Source: an uncultured Bacilli bacterium (GTDB lineage: Bacteria > Bacillota_I > Bacilli_A > RF39 > UBA660). From it: 16,741 bases of DNA. Shown here piece by piece: positions 7,124-13,597 of the stretch. Position 1 is the stretch's first letter. Every line of letters begins with the position of its first letter. The notes beneath the pieces are model-generated. The model searched no databases, was not told the DNA's origin, and saw nothing but the letters and a program-made list of their open reading frames with translations. The stretch is taken from assembly GCA_934101745.1 (NCBI GenBank), contig CAKOSD010000003.1, positions 1 through 16,741 of the forward strand, written 5' to 3'. The position numbers and the translations under genes are program-made.

Positions 7124-8188
7124 ATGAAAAAATTAACTAAAAAAGCCAAAATAATATTCAGCATTGTTGCTGTAGCCATAATTCTTCTTATAATTATTAT
7201 TCTAATGAATGTTTTTTCTAAGAAGAATAATAATGATATTGATAATAATAAACCAAATAATGATATTAAAGAAGAAACACCAACTAAGAAGTTACAAATT
7301 TTAGATTTAGATTCTAATTCTCGAAGTTATGCTGTAATGATAAATAATCACGCTACTGCCAGAGCGCACCATGCGGGTTTACAAGATGCCTATCTTATTT
7401 ATGAAATAATTGTTGAAGGTGGATTAACTAGATATATGGCTGTTTTCAAAGACCAAGATACAGCCAAAATAGGTAGCGTTCGTTCTAGCCGCCATTATTT
7501 TCTCGATTATGCTTTAGAAAATGACGCTATTTATGCTCACTGGGGTTGGTCACCTCAAGCCCAAGAAGATATATCTAAGTATAAGATAAATAATATTAAT
7601 GGTCTAACTTGGGAAGGCACATATTTTTACCGTGATAAGTCATTAAAAGTTTCTTCAGAACATACTGGCTTTACTACTATGGAAATGTTAAAAAATGCTG
7701 CTAAAAGATTAAATTATCGTACAACTAGTACTCAAAAGCCACTACTTAACTATGAAGTTGATGAAATAGATACAACTAATATGGTAACTACACCTGCTAA
7801 TACTGTAACTATTAAATACTCATCTAGTATTACCGATAAATATGTCTATGATGAAGAAAATAAAGTTTATAAACGTTATGTAAATAATAAAGAGCATATT
7901 GATGATGTAACAAAAAAGCAATATACCTTTAAAAATATTATCACTTATCAAGTTTCTAATTCTTCAATCAAAGGTGATGATAAAGGTCGTCAAGAAATAG
8001 CTAATATTGGTAAAGGAACGGGCTATTACATTTCTAACGGTGTGGCTATAAAAATAAATTGGGAGAAAAAATCTCGTGATAGTAAGACCGTTTATACTTA
8101 TGAAGATGGTACTAATCTAAAAGTAAACGACGGTAATACTTTCATCCAGATTCAACCCAAAAATCAAACCTTAAAGATTGAAGGCTAG
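7124..8188 (+). CDS. DUF3048 (YerB-like) membrane-anchored extracellular protein
   Basis: Encodes 354 residues. A basic N-terminus and one membrane helix (about 9-31) are followed by an Asn-rich linker (33-55). The two-part DUF3048 ectodomain follows: N-terminal part about 60-200 and C-terminal part about 225-350. Family landmarks are AVMINNHATARAHHAGL (70-86), GSVRSSRHYF (117-126), HWGWSPQA (139-146) and the segment ending SSEHTGF (177-183). Bacillus YerB-type members are usually lipoproteins. Here there is no lipobox cysteine, so anchoring is by the uncleaved helix. The family's biochemical activity is unknown to me. The start at 7124 is preferred to the ATG at 7112 because GGAG (7114-7117) is six bases upstream of it. 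The stop is 70 bases before the next gene, with no terminator between, so co-transcription is possible. Confidence 0.85.
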   Translation: MKKLTKKAKIIFSIVAVAIILLIIIILMNVFSKKNNNDIDNNKPNNDIKEETPTKKLQILDLDSNSRSYAVMINNHATARAHHAGLQDAYLIYEIIVEGGLTRYMAVFKDQDTAKIGSVRSSRHYFLDYALENDAIYAHWGWSPQAQEDISKYKINNINGLTWEGTYFYRDKSLKVSSEHTGFTTMEMLKNAAKRLNYRTTSTQKPLLNYEVDEIDTTNMVTTPANTVTIKYSSSITDKYVYDEENKVYKRYVNNKEHIDDVTKKQYTFKNIITYQVSNSSIKGDDKGRQEIANIGKGTGYYISNGVAIKINWEKKSRDSKTVYTYEDGTNLKVNDGNTFIQIQPKNQTLKIEG

Positions 8189-8258
8189 ATGTAAAAAAGA
8201 ATAAAAAGAAAGGACTTTATAGATACAATAATAACCGTATTTATATTTTTGAAACTGT

Positions 8259-8717
8259 ATGGAAGAAATTTTAAAAGCTTTAGCAAACTATTATATTATC
8301 TTTATTATTTTAGCCCTTATAGGTATATTTGCAATAATTGGTTATTTTATAGAGAAAAAGCATCCTCGCGAGGCCTATAAGGAACCAGAACTAGATATGG
8401 AAGCCGTAGCCAAAAAAGGTGGACAAGGCTTAGGAGCCACTTTAGGCCAAAATCCCGTTTCAAATGAAGAGGAAGTTGAACAATTAGACATGAATGTGGG
8501 ACCAGCTACTTTTGTAAACACTAGTACTACGGTGGAAAATCTTGATATGATGAGTAATGTTAATCAACCATCTAACAATCAAGATATTACTTCCGTTAAT
8601 CCTACTGATAATAACAATATAGCCCCAAATACTTCAACTAATCCTCAACCTACTACAGAAATACTTACCGTTGGTGATAATACGCCAACAAATCCTGGTT
8701 TTAAGAGTCCTTTTTAG
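8259..8717 (+). CDS. Single-pass membrane protein with disordered acidic tail, unrecognised
   Basis: Encodes 152 residues that I do not recognise. A short N-terminus leads into one strongly hydrophobic helix (about 11-31). A basic patch (EKKHPRE) follows, then a long polar tail poor in hydrophobic residues and rich in Asn, Thr, Pro and acidic residues (40-152). The tail looks disordered; the pieces LDMEAVAKKGGQG and VEQLDMNVGPATFV may be short conserved segments. The orientation is probably tail-inside, since positive residues follow the helix. No convincing SD precedes the ATG at 8259; an AAAGGA lies about 45 bases upstream, too far to serve it. TATATT at 8242-8247 would give an almost leaderless message. 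It lies between the DUF3048 gene and cdaA and has its own terminator-like hairpin. That it is a real gene rests on the coherent helix-plus-tail design and on filling the gap on the coding strand. Confidence 0.65.
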   Translation: MEEILKALANYYIIFIILALIGIFAIIGYFIEKKHPREAYKEPELDMEAVAKKGGQGLGATLGQNPVSNEEEVEQLDMNVGPATFVNTSTTVENLDMMSNVNQPSNNQDITSVNPTDNNNIAPNTSTNPQPTTEILTVGDNTPTNPGFKSPF

Positions 8718-8727
8718 GACTTCTTTT
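8703..8727 (+). terminator. Probable terminator at the end of the 8259 gene
   Basis: AGTCCT (8706-8711) pairs with AGGACT (8716-8721). Three further pairs form across a one-base bulge, and TTTT follows. The hairpin spans the stop codon. The T-run is short, so termination may be partial. Confidence 0.55.
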
Positions 8728-8796
8728 AAATTCTAACCAAAATATATATTCCAAAACTTAATCAATATTATCCCTAATGCATCATTACATAAGTAC

Positions 8797-8825
8797 TAGA
8801 AAAGTAAATAATAATTTGCTATAAT
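8797..8825 (+). promoter_or_regulatory. cdaA-cdaR promoter
   Basis: TAGAAA (8797-8802), 17-base spacer, perfect TATAAT (8820-8825) preceded by TGC, an extended -10. Predicted start near 8832, about 23 bases before the cdaA ATG. Confidence 0.7.
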
Positions 8826-8854
8826 AAACTAGAATAAGAAAGAGAGATGTAGAT

Positions 8855-9688
8855 ATGACACTACAAACAATTTGGAGTACTGTTACTAAAATAATTGATA
8901 TATCTTTAGTATGGTTAATGTTCTATTACATATTAAAAAATATCAAAAATAATGTAAAAATGGTACTTATTGTTAAAGGAATTTTCCTAATTATTGTAAT
9001 TAAAGTAATAAGTAATATCTTAAATTTATATACAATTGGTCTTTTACTAGAATACATTCTAGAGTGGGGACCTCTGGCAATCATCGTAATATTCCAACCT
9101 GAAATAAGAAATGTTTTGGAATCTATTGGGCGAACTCAGCTTTTGGGGCGCCATAAAATTTTAACCGTTGATGAACGTGAAAAAGTCGTTTATGAAATAA
9201 TGGATGCAGTTGAATATTTGAAGAAAAATCGTATCGGCGCTTTAATTGTAATTGAACGAGATATGTCTTTACAAGAATACATAACCCCAGCCACTAAAGT
9301 CTATGCTGATTTAACAAGTCCTTTATTAGGGACAATCTTCTTTCCTAATAGTCCATTACATGATGGTGGTGTTATCATTCAAGGCGATAGGATTACTTGT
9401 GCTGGCGCTGTTTTCAAAACTAGTATGAATCCAGCAATTTCCAAACGTTTGGGGACTCGCCACCGTGCTGCTTTAGGAATTGCGGAAGAAACGGACGCTA
9501 TTGCTTTAGTTGTATCCGAAGAAACTGGTAAAATTTCTATTGCTGTAGATGGTGAGTTAAAATATAACTTATCATTAGATGAATTTAGAATGACTCTAGT
9601 CGAAGAACTTCGCCCTAAAACCGAAGTGTTCTATGATGCCGATAGCACTGATGAAAAAGACTCTGAAGGTGGTGATTTAAATGAGTAA
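8855..9688 (+). CDS. cdaA: Diadenylate cyclase CdaA (c-di-AMP synthase)
   Basis: Makes cyclic di-AMP from two ATP at the cytoplasmic face of the membrane; in Gram-positives this messenger governs potassium and osmolyte balance and cell-wall stability. The 277 residues contain three membrane helices (about 12-28, 36-56, 60-80) and a coiled linker, then the DAC catalytic domain (about 105-255). Both active-site motifs are intact: D170-G171-G172 in SPLHDGGVI and R202-H203-R204 in GTRHRAALG. The C-terminus (258-277) is acidic and probably disordered. AGAGAG at 8841-8846 is the ribosome binding site. Its last eight bases overlap cdaR, as expected for the conserved cdaA-cdaR pair. Unlike the Bacillus arrangement, glmM does not follow. 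Confidence 0.96.
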   Translation: MTLQTIWSTVTKIIDISLVWLMFYYILKNIKNNVKMVLIVKGIFLIIVIKVISNILNLYTIGLLLEYILEWGPLAIIVIFQPEIRNVLESIGRTQLLGRHKILTVDEREKVVYEIMDAVEYLKKNRIGALIVIERDMSLQEYITPATKVYADLTSPLLGTIFFPNSPLHDGGVIIQGDRITCAGAVFKTSMNPAISKRLGTRHRAALGIAEETDAIALVVSEETGKISIAVDGELKYNLSLDEFRMTLVEELRPKTEVFYDADSTDEKDSEGGDLNE

Positions 9689-11084
9689 AATATTTAAATT
9701 AATCGCAGCATTATTTAAGTTTCTATATAATTTGTTAGATAAATATATCATAACTCCAATAAGTAAATTAATTTATACTTTAGATAAAAAATTAAATAAA
9801 AATAACTTTAAAATTGAAAAGTTACTTAATAGACCTAATATGCTTCTTTATATTTCTTTAGGGCTGGCTATAATTGTCTTTGTTCTAATTGATAGCCGAG
9901 TAATCAACTTAGTCGAAACTGAGGCTGAAATAATTACTAATCAACCTATAAAGGTAGAATATAACACTGAAGCCTATGTTATTGAAGATTTACCCGAGAC
10001 AGCCGATATAACCTTAATTGGTCGTAAAAGTGACCTTTATTTAGCCAAACAACTTGGTCAAAATGAAGTTGTATTAGATCTTACTGACTATACACCAAGA
10101 GATGAACCTTATCGCGTTAAATTAACTTATAATCAAACTATTAATACTTTAAATTATAAATTAGACCCTAATTATATTTATGTAACTATTAAAAAGAAAG
10201 TTTCTAGTTTAAAAAGTATAACTTATGATGTCATCAATCAAGATAAGTTAAATGAAACCTATCCTGAATTAAGTGTATCAAATATTGAATTAAACAAGAG
10301 TGAAGTAGTCGTAAAAGGTAGTCAAGATACTTTAAATAAAATTGCTACGGTTAAAGCCTTAATTGATTTAAATAACAAAGAATTTACGGCCAAAGGTACT
10401 TATACTTTAGAAAATGTTCCTATTGTTGCTTATGATGAAACCGGAAATATTCTTAAAAACGTAGAAATTGTTCCCGCCTCAATAAGTGCTACCATAACAT
10501 TTACATCTTATAGTAAGAGTGTACCTATACAATTATTAACAACTGGTGACTTAGTTGCTGGTAAAGCCATAAGTTCCATAACTATTAATGGTAAAAACGA
10601 TTATAATATTACTATTTATGGAGAACAATCAGCCCTAGAATCAATTGATTGTGTTCCCGTAACCATTGATTTAACTGACCAAGGTAATAATGCTTCTAAG
10701 ACTTATAACGTTACTATTTCTAAGCCAACAGGAGTTCGTTATATGCCAACCACTAGTGCTAGTATCGTTGTAAACTTCGGCGAGGCTAAGCAAAAAACCT
10801 TAGAAAATGTTCAAATTAGTGTTCGTAATACTCCAAGTGGCTTAGTTGCTAATGCTATCGGTAATGCCTCAATCAACGTTCAGGTTATCGGAGTTGAAAA
10901 TATTATTAATTCGATTGATAACTCGAGTATCTCAGCCTACATTGATTTAACTGGTTATGCTGCTGGCAATTATAAAGTTCCGGTATATATTACTGGTAAT
11001 ACTTCTAATGCCTCTATGGTTAAATTTATTGTAGAAAGTGAAATTGAAGTATCGCTTACTAACGAAAGTAAAAAGAATAATTAA
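9681..11084 (+). CDS. cdaR: CdaR, YbbR-domain regulator of CdaA
   Basis: Encodes the membrane-anchored partner that modulates CdaA in Bacillus, Listeria and Staphylococcus. It has 467 residues: a cytoplasmic or membrane-surface N-terminus (1-52) and one membrane helix (about 54-71). An extracellular part follows with about four YbbR-like beta-rich repeats (roughly 80-168, 172-255, 262-350, 355-445). Repeat hallmarks are V-x-L-T/D-L-[TN] turns such as VVLDLTDYTP, ALIDLNNKEF, VTIDLTDQGN and AYIDLTGYAA. The N-terminal 50 residues ahead of the helix are longer than in the Bacillus protein and look amphipathic. GGTGGTG, eight bases ahead of the ATG, serves as the SD within the end of cdaA, so the two are translationally linked. 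Subunit and repeat limits are approximate. Confidence 0.93.
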   Translation: MSKIFKLIAALFKFLYNLLDKYIITPISKLIYTLDKKLNKNNFKIEKLLNRPNMLLYISLGLAIIVFVLIDSRVINLVETEAEIITNQPIKVEYNTEAYVIEDLPETADITLIGRKSDLYLAKQLGQNEVVLDLTDYTPRDEPYRVKLTYNQTINTLNYKLDPNYIYVTIKKKVSSLKSITYDVINQDKLNETYPELSVSNIELNKSEVVVKGSQDTLNKIATVKALIDLNNKEFTAKGTYTLENVPIVAYDETGNILKNVEIVPASISATITFTSYSKSVPIQLLTTGDLVAGKAISSITINGKNDYNITIYGEQSALESIDCVPVTIDLTDQGNNASKTYNVTISKPTGVRYMPTTSASIVVNFGEAKQKTLENVQISVRNTPSGLVANAIGNASINVQVIGVENIINSIDNSSISAYIDLTGYAAGNYKVPVYITGNTSNASMVKFIVESEIEVSLTNESKKNN

Positions 11085-11106
11085 TTATAAAATATTTATT
11101 CAAAAT

Positions 11107-11154
11107 AAAAATCCTTCTTCTAAAGAATATTCCTTAGAATGAGGATTTTTTATT
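11107..11154. terminator. Bidirectional terminator between cdaR and the DUF378 gene
   Basis: AAAAATCCT (11107-11115) pairs with AGGATTTTT (11142-11150), and after a two-base internal loop TTCTAA (11118-11123) pairs with TTAGAA (11134-11139). A-run on one side and T-run on the other let it serve the two convergent genes. Confidence 0.9.
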
Positions 11155-11183
11155 TAGCAAATGTTTAATTGCTATTGGAAAAT

Positions 11184-11399
11184 TTAATCTTTTCTTTCAC
11201 CAATATAATCAATATCAGCAAATAAAATTCCAATATTTAATAAACCACAGACACCAACGATTACATAAATAATATTTTGAAGAGCCGTGCTACCTTTAAA
11301 TAAAGTAGAAACCAGATTAAAATCAAATAAGCCGATTAAACCCCAATTAACTGCTCCAATTATCGTAAAAACTAAGCATATCTTTTGAATTGTTTTCAT
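11184..11399 (-). CDS. DUF378 family small membrane protein
   Basis: Encodes 71 residues with two membrane helices (about 5-27 and 38-61). The family signature IIGAVNWGLIGLFDFNLV lies at the end of the first helix and in the loop, followed by ALQNIIYVIVGVCGLLNIG. This is a clear DUF378 member; the family's function is unknown. It is the only non-mobile gene on the minus strand and points toward cdaR. A purine-rich AAGGAATAGGT precedes the ATG on the minus strand. A TACTAT box (complement of 11419-11424) could be its -10, without a recognisable -35. It diverges from the lipoprotein gene, sharing a 92-base intergenic space. Confidence 0.9.
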   Translation of the reverse strand: MKTIQKICLVFTIIGAVNWGLIGLFDFNLVSTLFKGSTALQNIIYVIVGVCGLLNIGILFADIDYIGERKD

Positions 11400-11436
11400 T
11401 ACCTATTCCTTTCTTTTTATAGTATGGTTAAAATTT

Positions 11437-11465
11437 TTCATATTATTCCTAAATACTAATATAAT
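11437..11465 (+). promoter_or_regulatory. Promoter of the lipoprotein gene, with overlapping inverted repeat
   Basis: TTCATA (11437-11442), 17-base spacer, perfect TATAAT (11460-11465). A 17-base inverted repeat (CTAATA, five bases, TATTAG; 11456-11472) overlaps the -10 and the predicted start, and may be an operator. In such AT-rich DNA the repeat could also be chance. Confidence 0.6.
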
Positions 11466-11491
11466 TTATTAGAAAAGGAGTTATAAATTAT

Positions 11492-12484
11492 ATGAAGAAA
11501 ATAATTGCCCTTTTAATGTGTTTGTTTTTATTTGCGGGCTGTAGTACCAATATGGAGAAGAAAGTTATTAAAGAATTTAAAGATAATGTTAATAGTAGTA
11601 AATCATATAGCATGGCAGGTACTCTGGAGATAATTAATGCCGATGATAAATTTGATTATGATATTGCGGTATCTTATAAAAAAGGAGATTATTATAAAGT
11701 AGTGCTAACTAATCAAACTAGTGGCCACGAACAAATAATTTTAAAAAATAAAGATGGTGTTTACGTCGTAACCCCTAGTTTAAATAAAAGTTTTAAATTT
11801 CAAAGCAGCTGGCCGGATAATAGTAGCCAAACCTATATCTTATCATCAGTCTTAAATGACTTAATAGGAACTGAAGATAAAAAATATGCCGAAGAAAACG
11901 ATTATTATGTTTTTACGAGTAATGTCAAATATCCCAATAACAATAAATTAAGTTACCAAAAACTTTACTTTGATAAAGAAATGAATTTAAAAAAAGTTGA
12001 AGTTTATGATACTAATGACACTAAATGCATCATATTTAATATTAATTCTATTGATTATAAAGCCGCTTTAGATGATGATTATTTTGATTTATCCAAAGTA
12101 GTAGACCAAAATACCTCTACTGAGTCGAGTGAAACGTTTAATTTTAATGACATCTTGTATCCACTTTATATCCCTAAAGATACTTACTTAACTGCCAAGG
12201 AAACTATAAATACTGATAATGGTAACCGGGCAATCTTAACATTTGGGGGTGCTAAAGACTTCGTTTTAGTCGAAGAGGCAAGTAATATAAGAAATGAATT
12301 AGAAGTAATACCTATTTATGGTGAACCTTTAATGATGAATGGAACTATTGGGGCCTTAAGTGGTAATGCAATTTATTGGACTAGTAATAATGTTGATTAT
12401 TATTTAGCCGGATCTAGCCTTACTAGTGATGAATTATTGAGTGTTGCTAATTCTATTTCTAATACCATTGTTACTGGTAAATAA
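11492..12484 (+). CDS. Lipoprotein with LolA-like and DUF4367-like regions
   Basis: Encodes 330 residues with a lipoprotein signal peptide. The N-terminus is basic, the core hydrophobic, and the lipobox LFAGC puts the lipid-bearing cysteine at C17. The region about 25-205 has the alternating beta pattern of LolA/RseB-like or YdcC/GerS-type proteins (MAGTLEII, YYKVVLTNQ, YVVTPSLNKSFKF, LYFDKEMNLKKVEVYD). The region about 215-328 resembles DUF4367, with WTSNNVDYYLAGSSLTSDELLSVANSI near the end. In Gram-positives such proteins sit on the outer face of the membrane, and several are linked to anti-sigma or sporulation functions; none can be assigned here. AAGGAG at 11475-11480 supports the start. 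It is a monocistronic unit with its own promoter and terminator. Domain names are from pattern recognition and moderately certain. Confidence 0.8.
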   Translation: MKKIIALLMCLFLFAGCSTNMEKKVIKEFKDNVNSSKSYSMAGTLEIINADDKFDYDIAVSYKKGDYYKVVLTNQTSGHEQIILKNKDGVYVVTPSLNKSFKFQSSWPDNSSQTYILSSVLNDLIGTEDKKYAEENDYYVFTSNVKYPNNNKLSYQKLYFDKEMNLKKVEVYDTNDTKCIIFNINSIDYKAALDDDYFDLSKVVDQNTSTESSETFNFNDILYPLYIPKDTYLTAKETINTDNGNRAILTFGGAKDFVLVEEASNIRNELEVIPIYGEPLMMNGTIGALSGNAIYWTSNNVDYYLAGSSLTSDELLSVANSISNTIVTGK

Positions 12485-12502
12485 ATATAAAGTATATAAT
12501 TA

Positions 12503-12550
12503 AGTCTTACCTTTATTATGGCTGATTCTATTAAAGGGTAAGATTTTTTT
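12503..12550 (+). terminator. Rho-independent terminator after the lipoprotein gene
   Basis: TCTTACC/TTTA on the left pairs with TAAAG/GGTAAGA on the right around a loop, and TTTTTTT follows at 12544-12550. Strong and well placed, 20 bases after the stop codon. Confidence 0.9.
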
Positions 12551-12733
12551 GTTAATTAATTGCCAAGCAGTTAAATGCTTGTAACATAAGTAGGACGAAT
12601 ATCCATTAATTTCTTCTAAAATGAAAAACACTAAACATAATGTTTTTCTTATAATTTAATAGTCAAAAGTAAAAACTTAGTAAAAAATAACGATATTTTC
12701 CCGCTTTTAATCACCAAATAAGGCAAATAAGTA
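12551..12733. other. Gene-free stretch with two short hairpins
   Basis: No credible coding frame between the lipoprotein terminator and the next promoter. Two perfect inverted repeats occur: CAAGCA/TGCTTG (12564-12581) and GAAAAACA/TGTTTTTC (12623-12648). No promoter is evident upstream of them, so an RNA gene cannot be claimed. Confidence 0.4.
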
Positions 12734-12772
12734 TTGAAATCACCTAAATTTCGTTTATAATGATATTAGGTG
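12734..12772 (+). promoter_or_regulatory. Promoter with operator-like inverted repeat
   Basis: TTGAAA (12734-12739), 16-base spacer, perfect TATAAT (12756-12761). CACCTAA (12741-12747) and its exact complement TTAGGTG (12766-12772) sit symmetrically around the -10 and just past the predicted start (about 12768). The left arm is not transcribed, so this would act as a DNA site for a repressor rather than an RNA hairpin. The leader to the ATG at 12918 would be about 150 bases, much longer than elsewhere in the window. Confidence 0.55.
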
Positions 12773-12917
12773 TAAGTAGAAAGGAATTAATCAGTAAAGA
12801 AAATATATCCTAAGCAAAAACTGGGTATAAAAAATATTATTCTCTAAAAAAGAATATTATCCATTTGATTTTAATTAAATCAGGTAACTTTCTTAAGATT
12901 AATTAGACGTGATAAAA

Positions 12918-13418
12918 ATGAATTTAGATAATACAGAAACTAAGACAGTTAAGCAATTTATAATTATTTTACTTATAGTTGTTGTAATAGCGGGTGCTAT
13001 ATACTTATTTACAACTAAAGTAGTTAATAAAGATGATGGTTCTAATAATAATAGTACTAATGAAAACACAACTTATATTGACCCTACTAAGGCTATTGTT
13101 GGTACTATGTTAAATAAGGGGACTGATGAATACTATGTTTTAATTTATGATAGTACAAGTGAAGATGCTAGTAGTTATGCTCGTCTTTTGACGACTTATA
13201 GTAGCGGCAAAAATGTTAAAGCCACTTATAAAGTTGATTTAAGCAATCCATTAAATAGTAAATATGTTGCAACAGATGATAAAACTAATCCAACGGCTAG
13301 TAATTTAAATGACCTTCGTTTTGGCAAAATTACTCTTCTCAAAGTCAAGAATAATAAGATTACCAATGCTTATGAATCTGTTGATACTATAAAAAAAGAA
13401 TTAAAGATTACTGATTAA
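12918..13418 (+). CDS. Membrane-anchored possible thioredoxin-fold protein lacking cysteines
   Basis: Encodes 166 residues: a short cytoplasmic N-terminus, one helix (about 11-31), an Asn/Thr-rich linker (38-52) and a small domain (about 58-164). The domain pattern suggests a thioredoxin-like fold. A strand (YYVLIYDS, 72-79) leads into a helix (SEDASSYARLLTTY), then a strand (YKVDLSNP), then GKITLLKVKNNKITNAYESVDTIKKEL at the end, resembling the terminal strands and helix of thioredoxins. There is no cysteine anywhere, so it cannot be a redox enzyme of the usual kind. This is fold guessing from pattern only. An in-frame GTG lies nine bases upstream at 12909. The ATG at 12918 is preferred because GACGTGA (one off GAGGTGA) precedes it by five bases. 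A weak box TAAGAT at 12894-12899 is an alternative -10 that would give a short leader. Confidence 0.7.
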   Translation: MNLDNTETKTVKQFIIILLIVVVIAGAIYLFTTKVVNKDDGSNNNSTNENTTYIDPTKAIVGTMLNKGTDEYYVLIYDSTSEDASSYARLLTTYSSGKNVKATYKVDLSNPLNSKYVATDDKTNPTASNLNDLRFGKITLLKVKNNKITNAYESVDTIKKELKITD

Positions 13419-13435
13419 TTTCAGGATCTTTTTTT
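13403..13435 (+). terminator. Terminator overlapping the end of the 12918 gene
   Basis: AAAGAT and CTGA pair with TCAG and ATCTTT around a six-base loop with a small internal bulge, and Ts follow to 13435. The left arm lies in the last codons and stop of the gene. Confidence 0.75.
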
Positions 13436-13541
13436 AAAACCTAATTGTCTAAAAGTCATATGTTTTAAAGTGTGTTAATATAATATTTAAAAATATCTAT
13501 CTTTTAATAAAATACTTTTAAAATTAAGAGAGAAAAAATAT

Positions 13542-13570
13542 TTGGATTTATCTTTTCTAAAAAATAAAAT
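13542..13570 (+). promoter_or_regulatory. Promoter of the S41 protease gene
   Basis: TTGGAT (13542-13547), 17-base spacer, TAAAAT (13565-13570), predicted start near 13577, just ahead of GGAG at 13582-13585. A second extended -10 (TGC then TAAGAT, 13573-13581) would start at about 13588 and lose that SD, so the first is preferred. Confidence 0.5.
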
Positions 13571-13597
13571 TATGCTAAGATGGAGTAGTGATAATAT

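Noticed and set aside
12779..12790. Strong SD-like AAAGGA in the long leader, considered as a small ORF
   Set aside because: No ATG, GTG or TTG follows at a usable distance.
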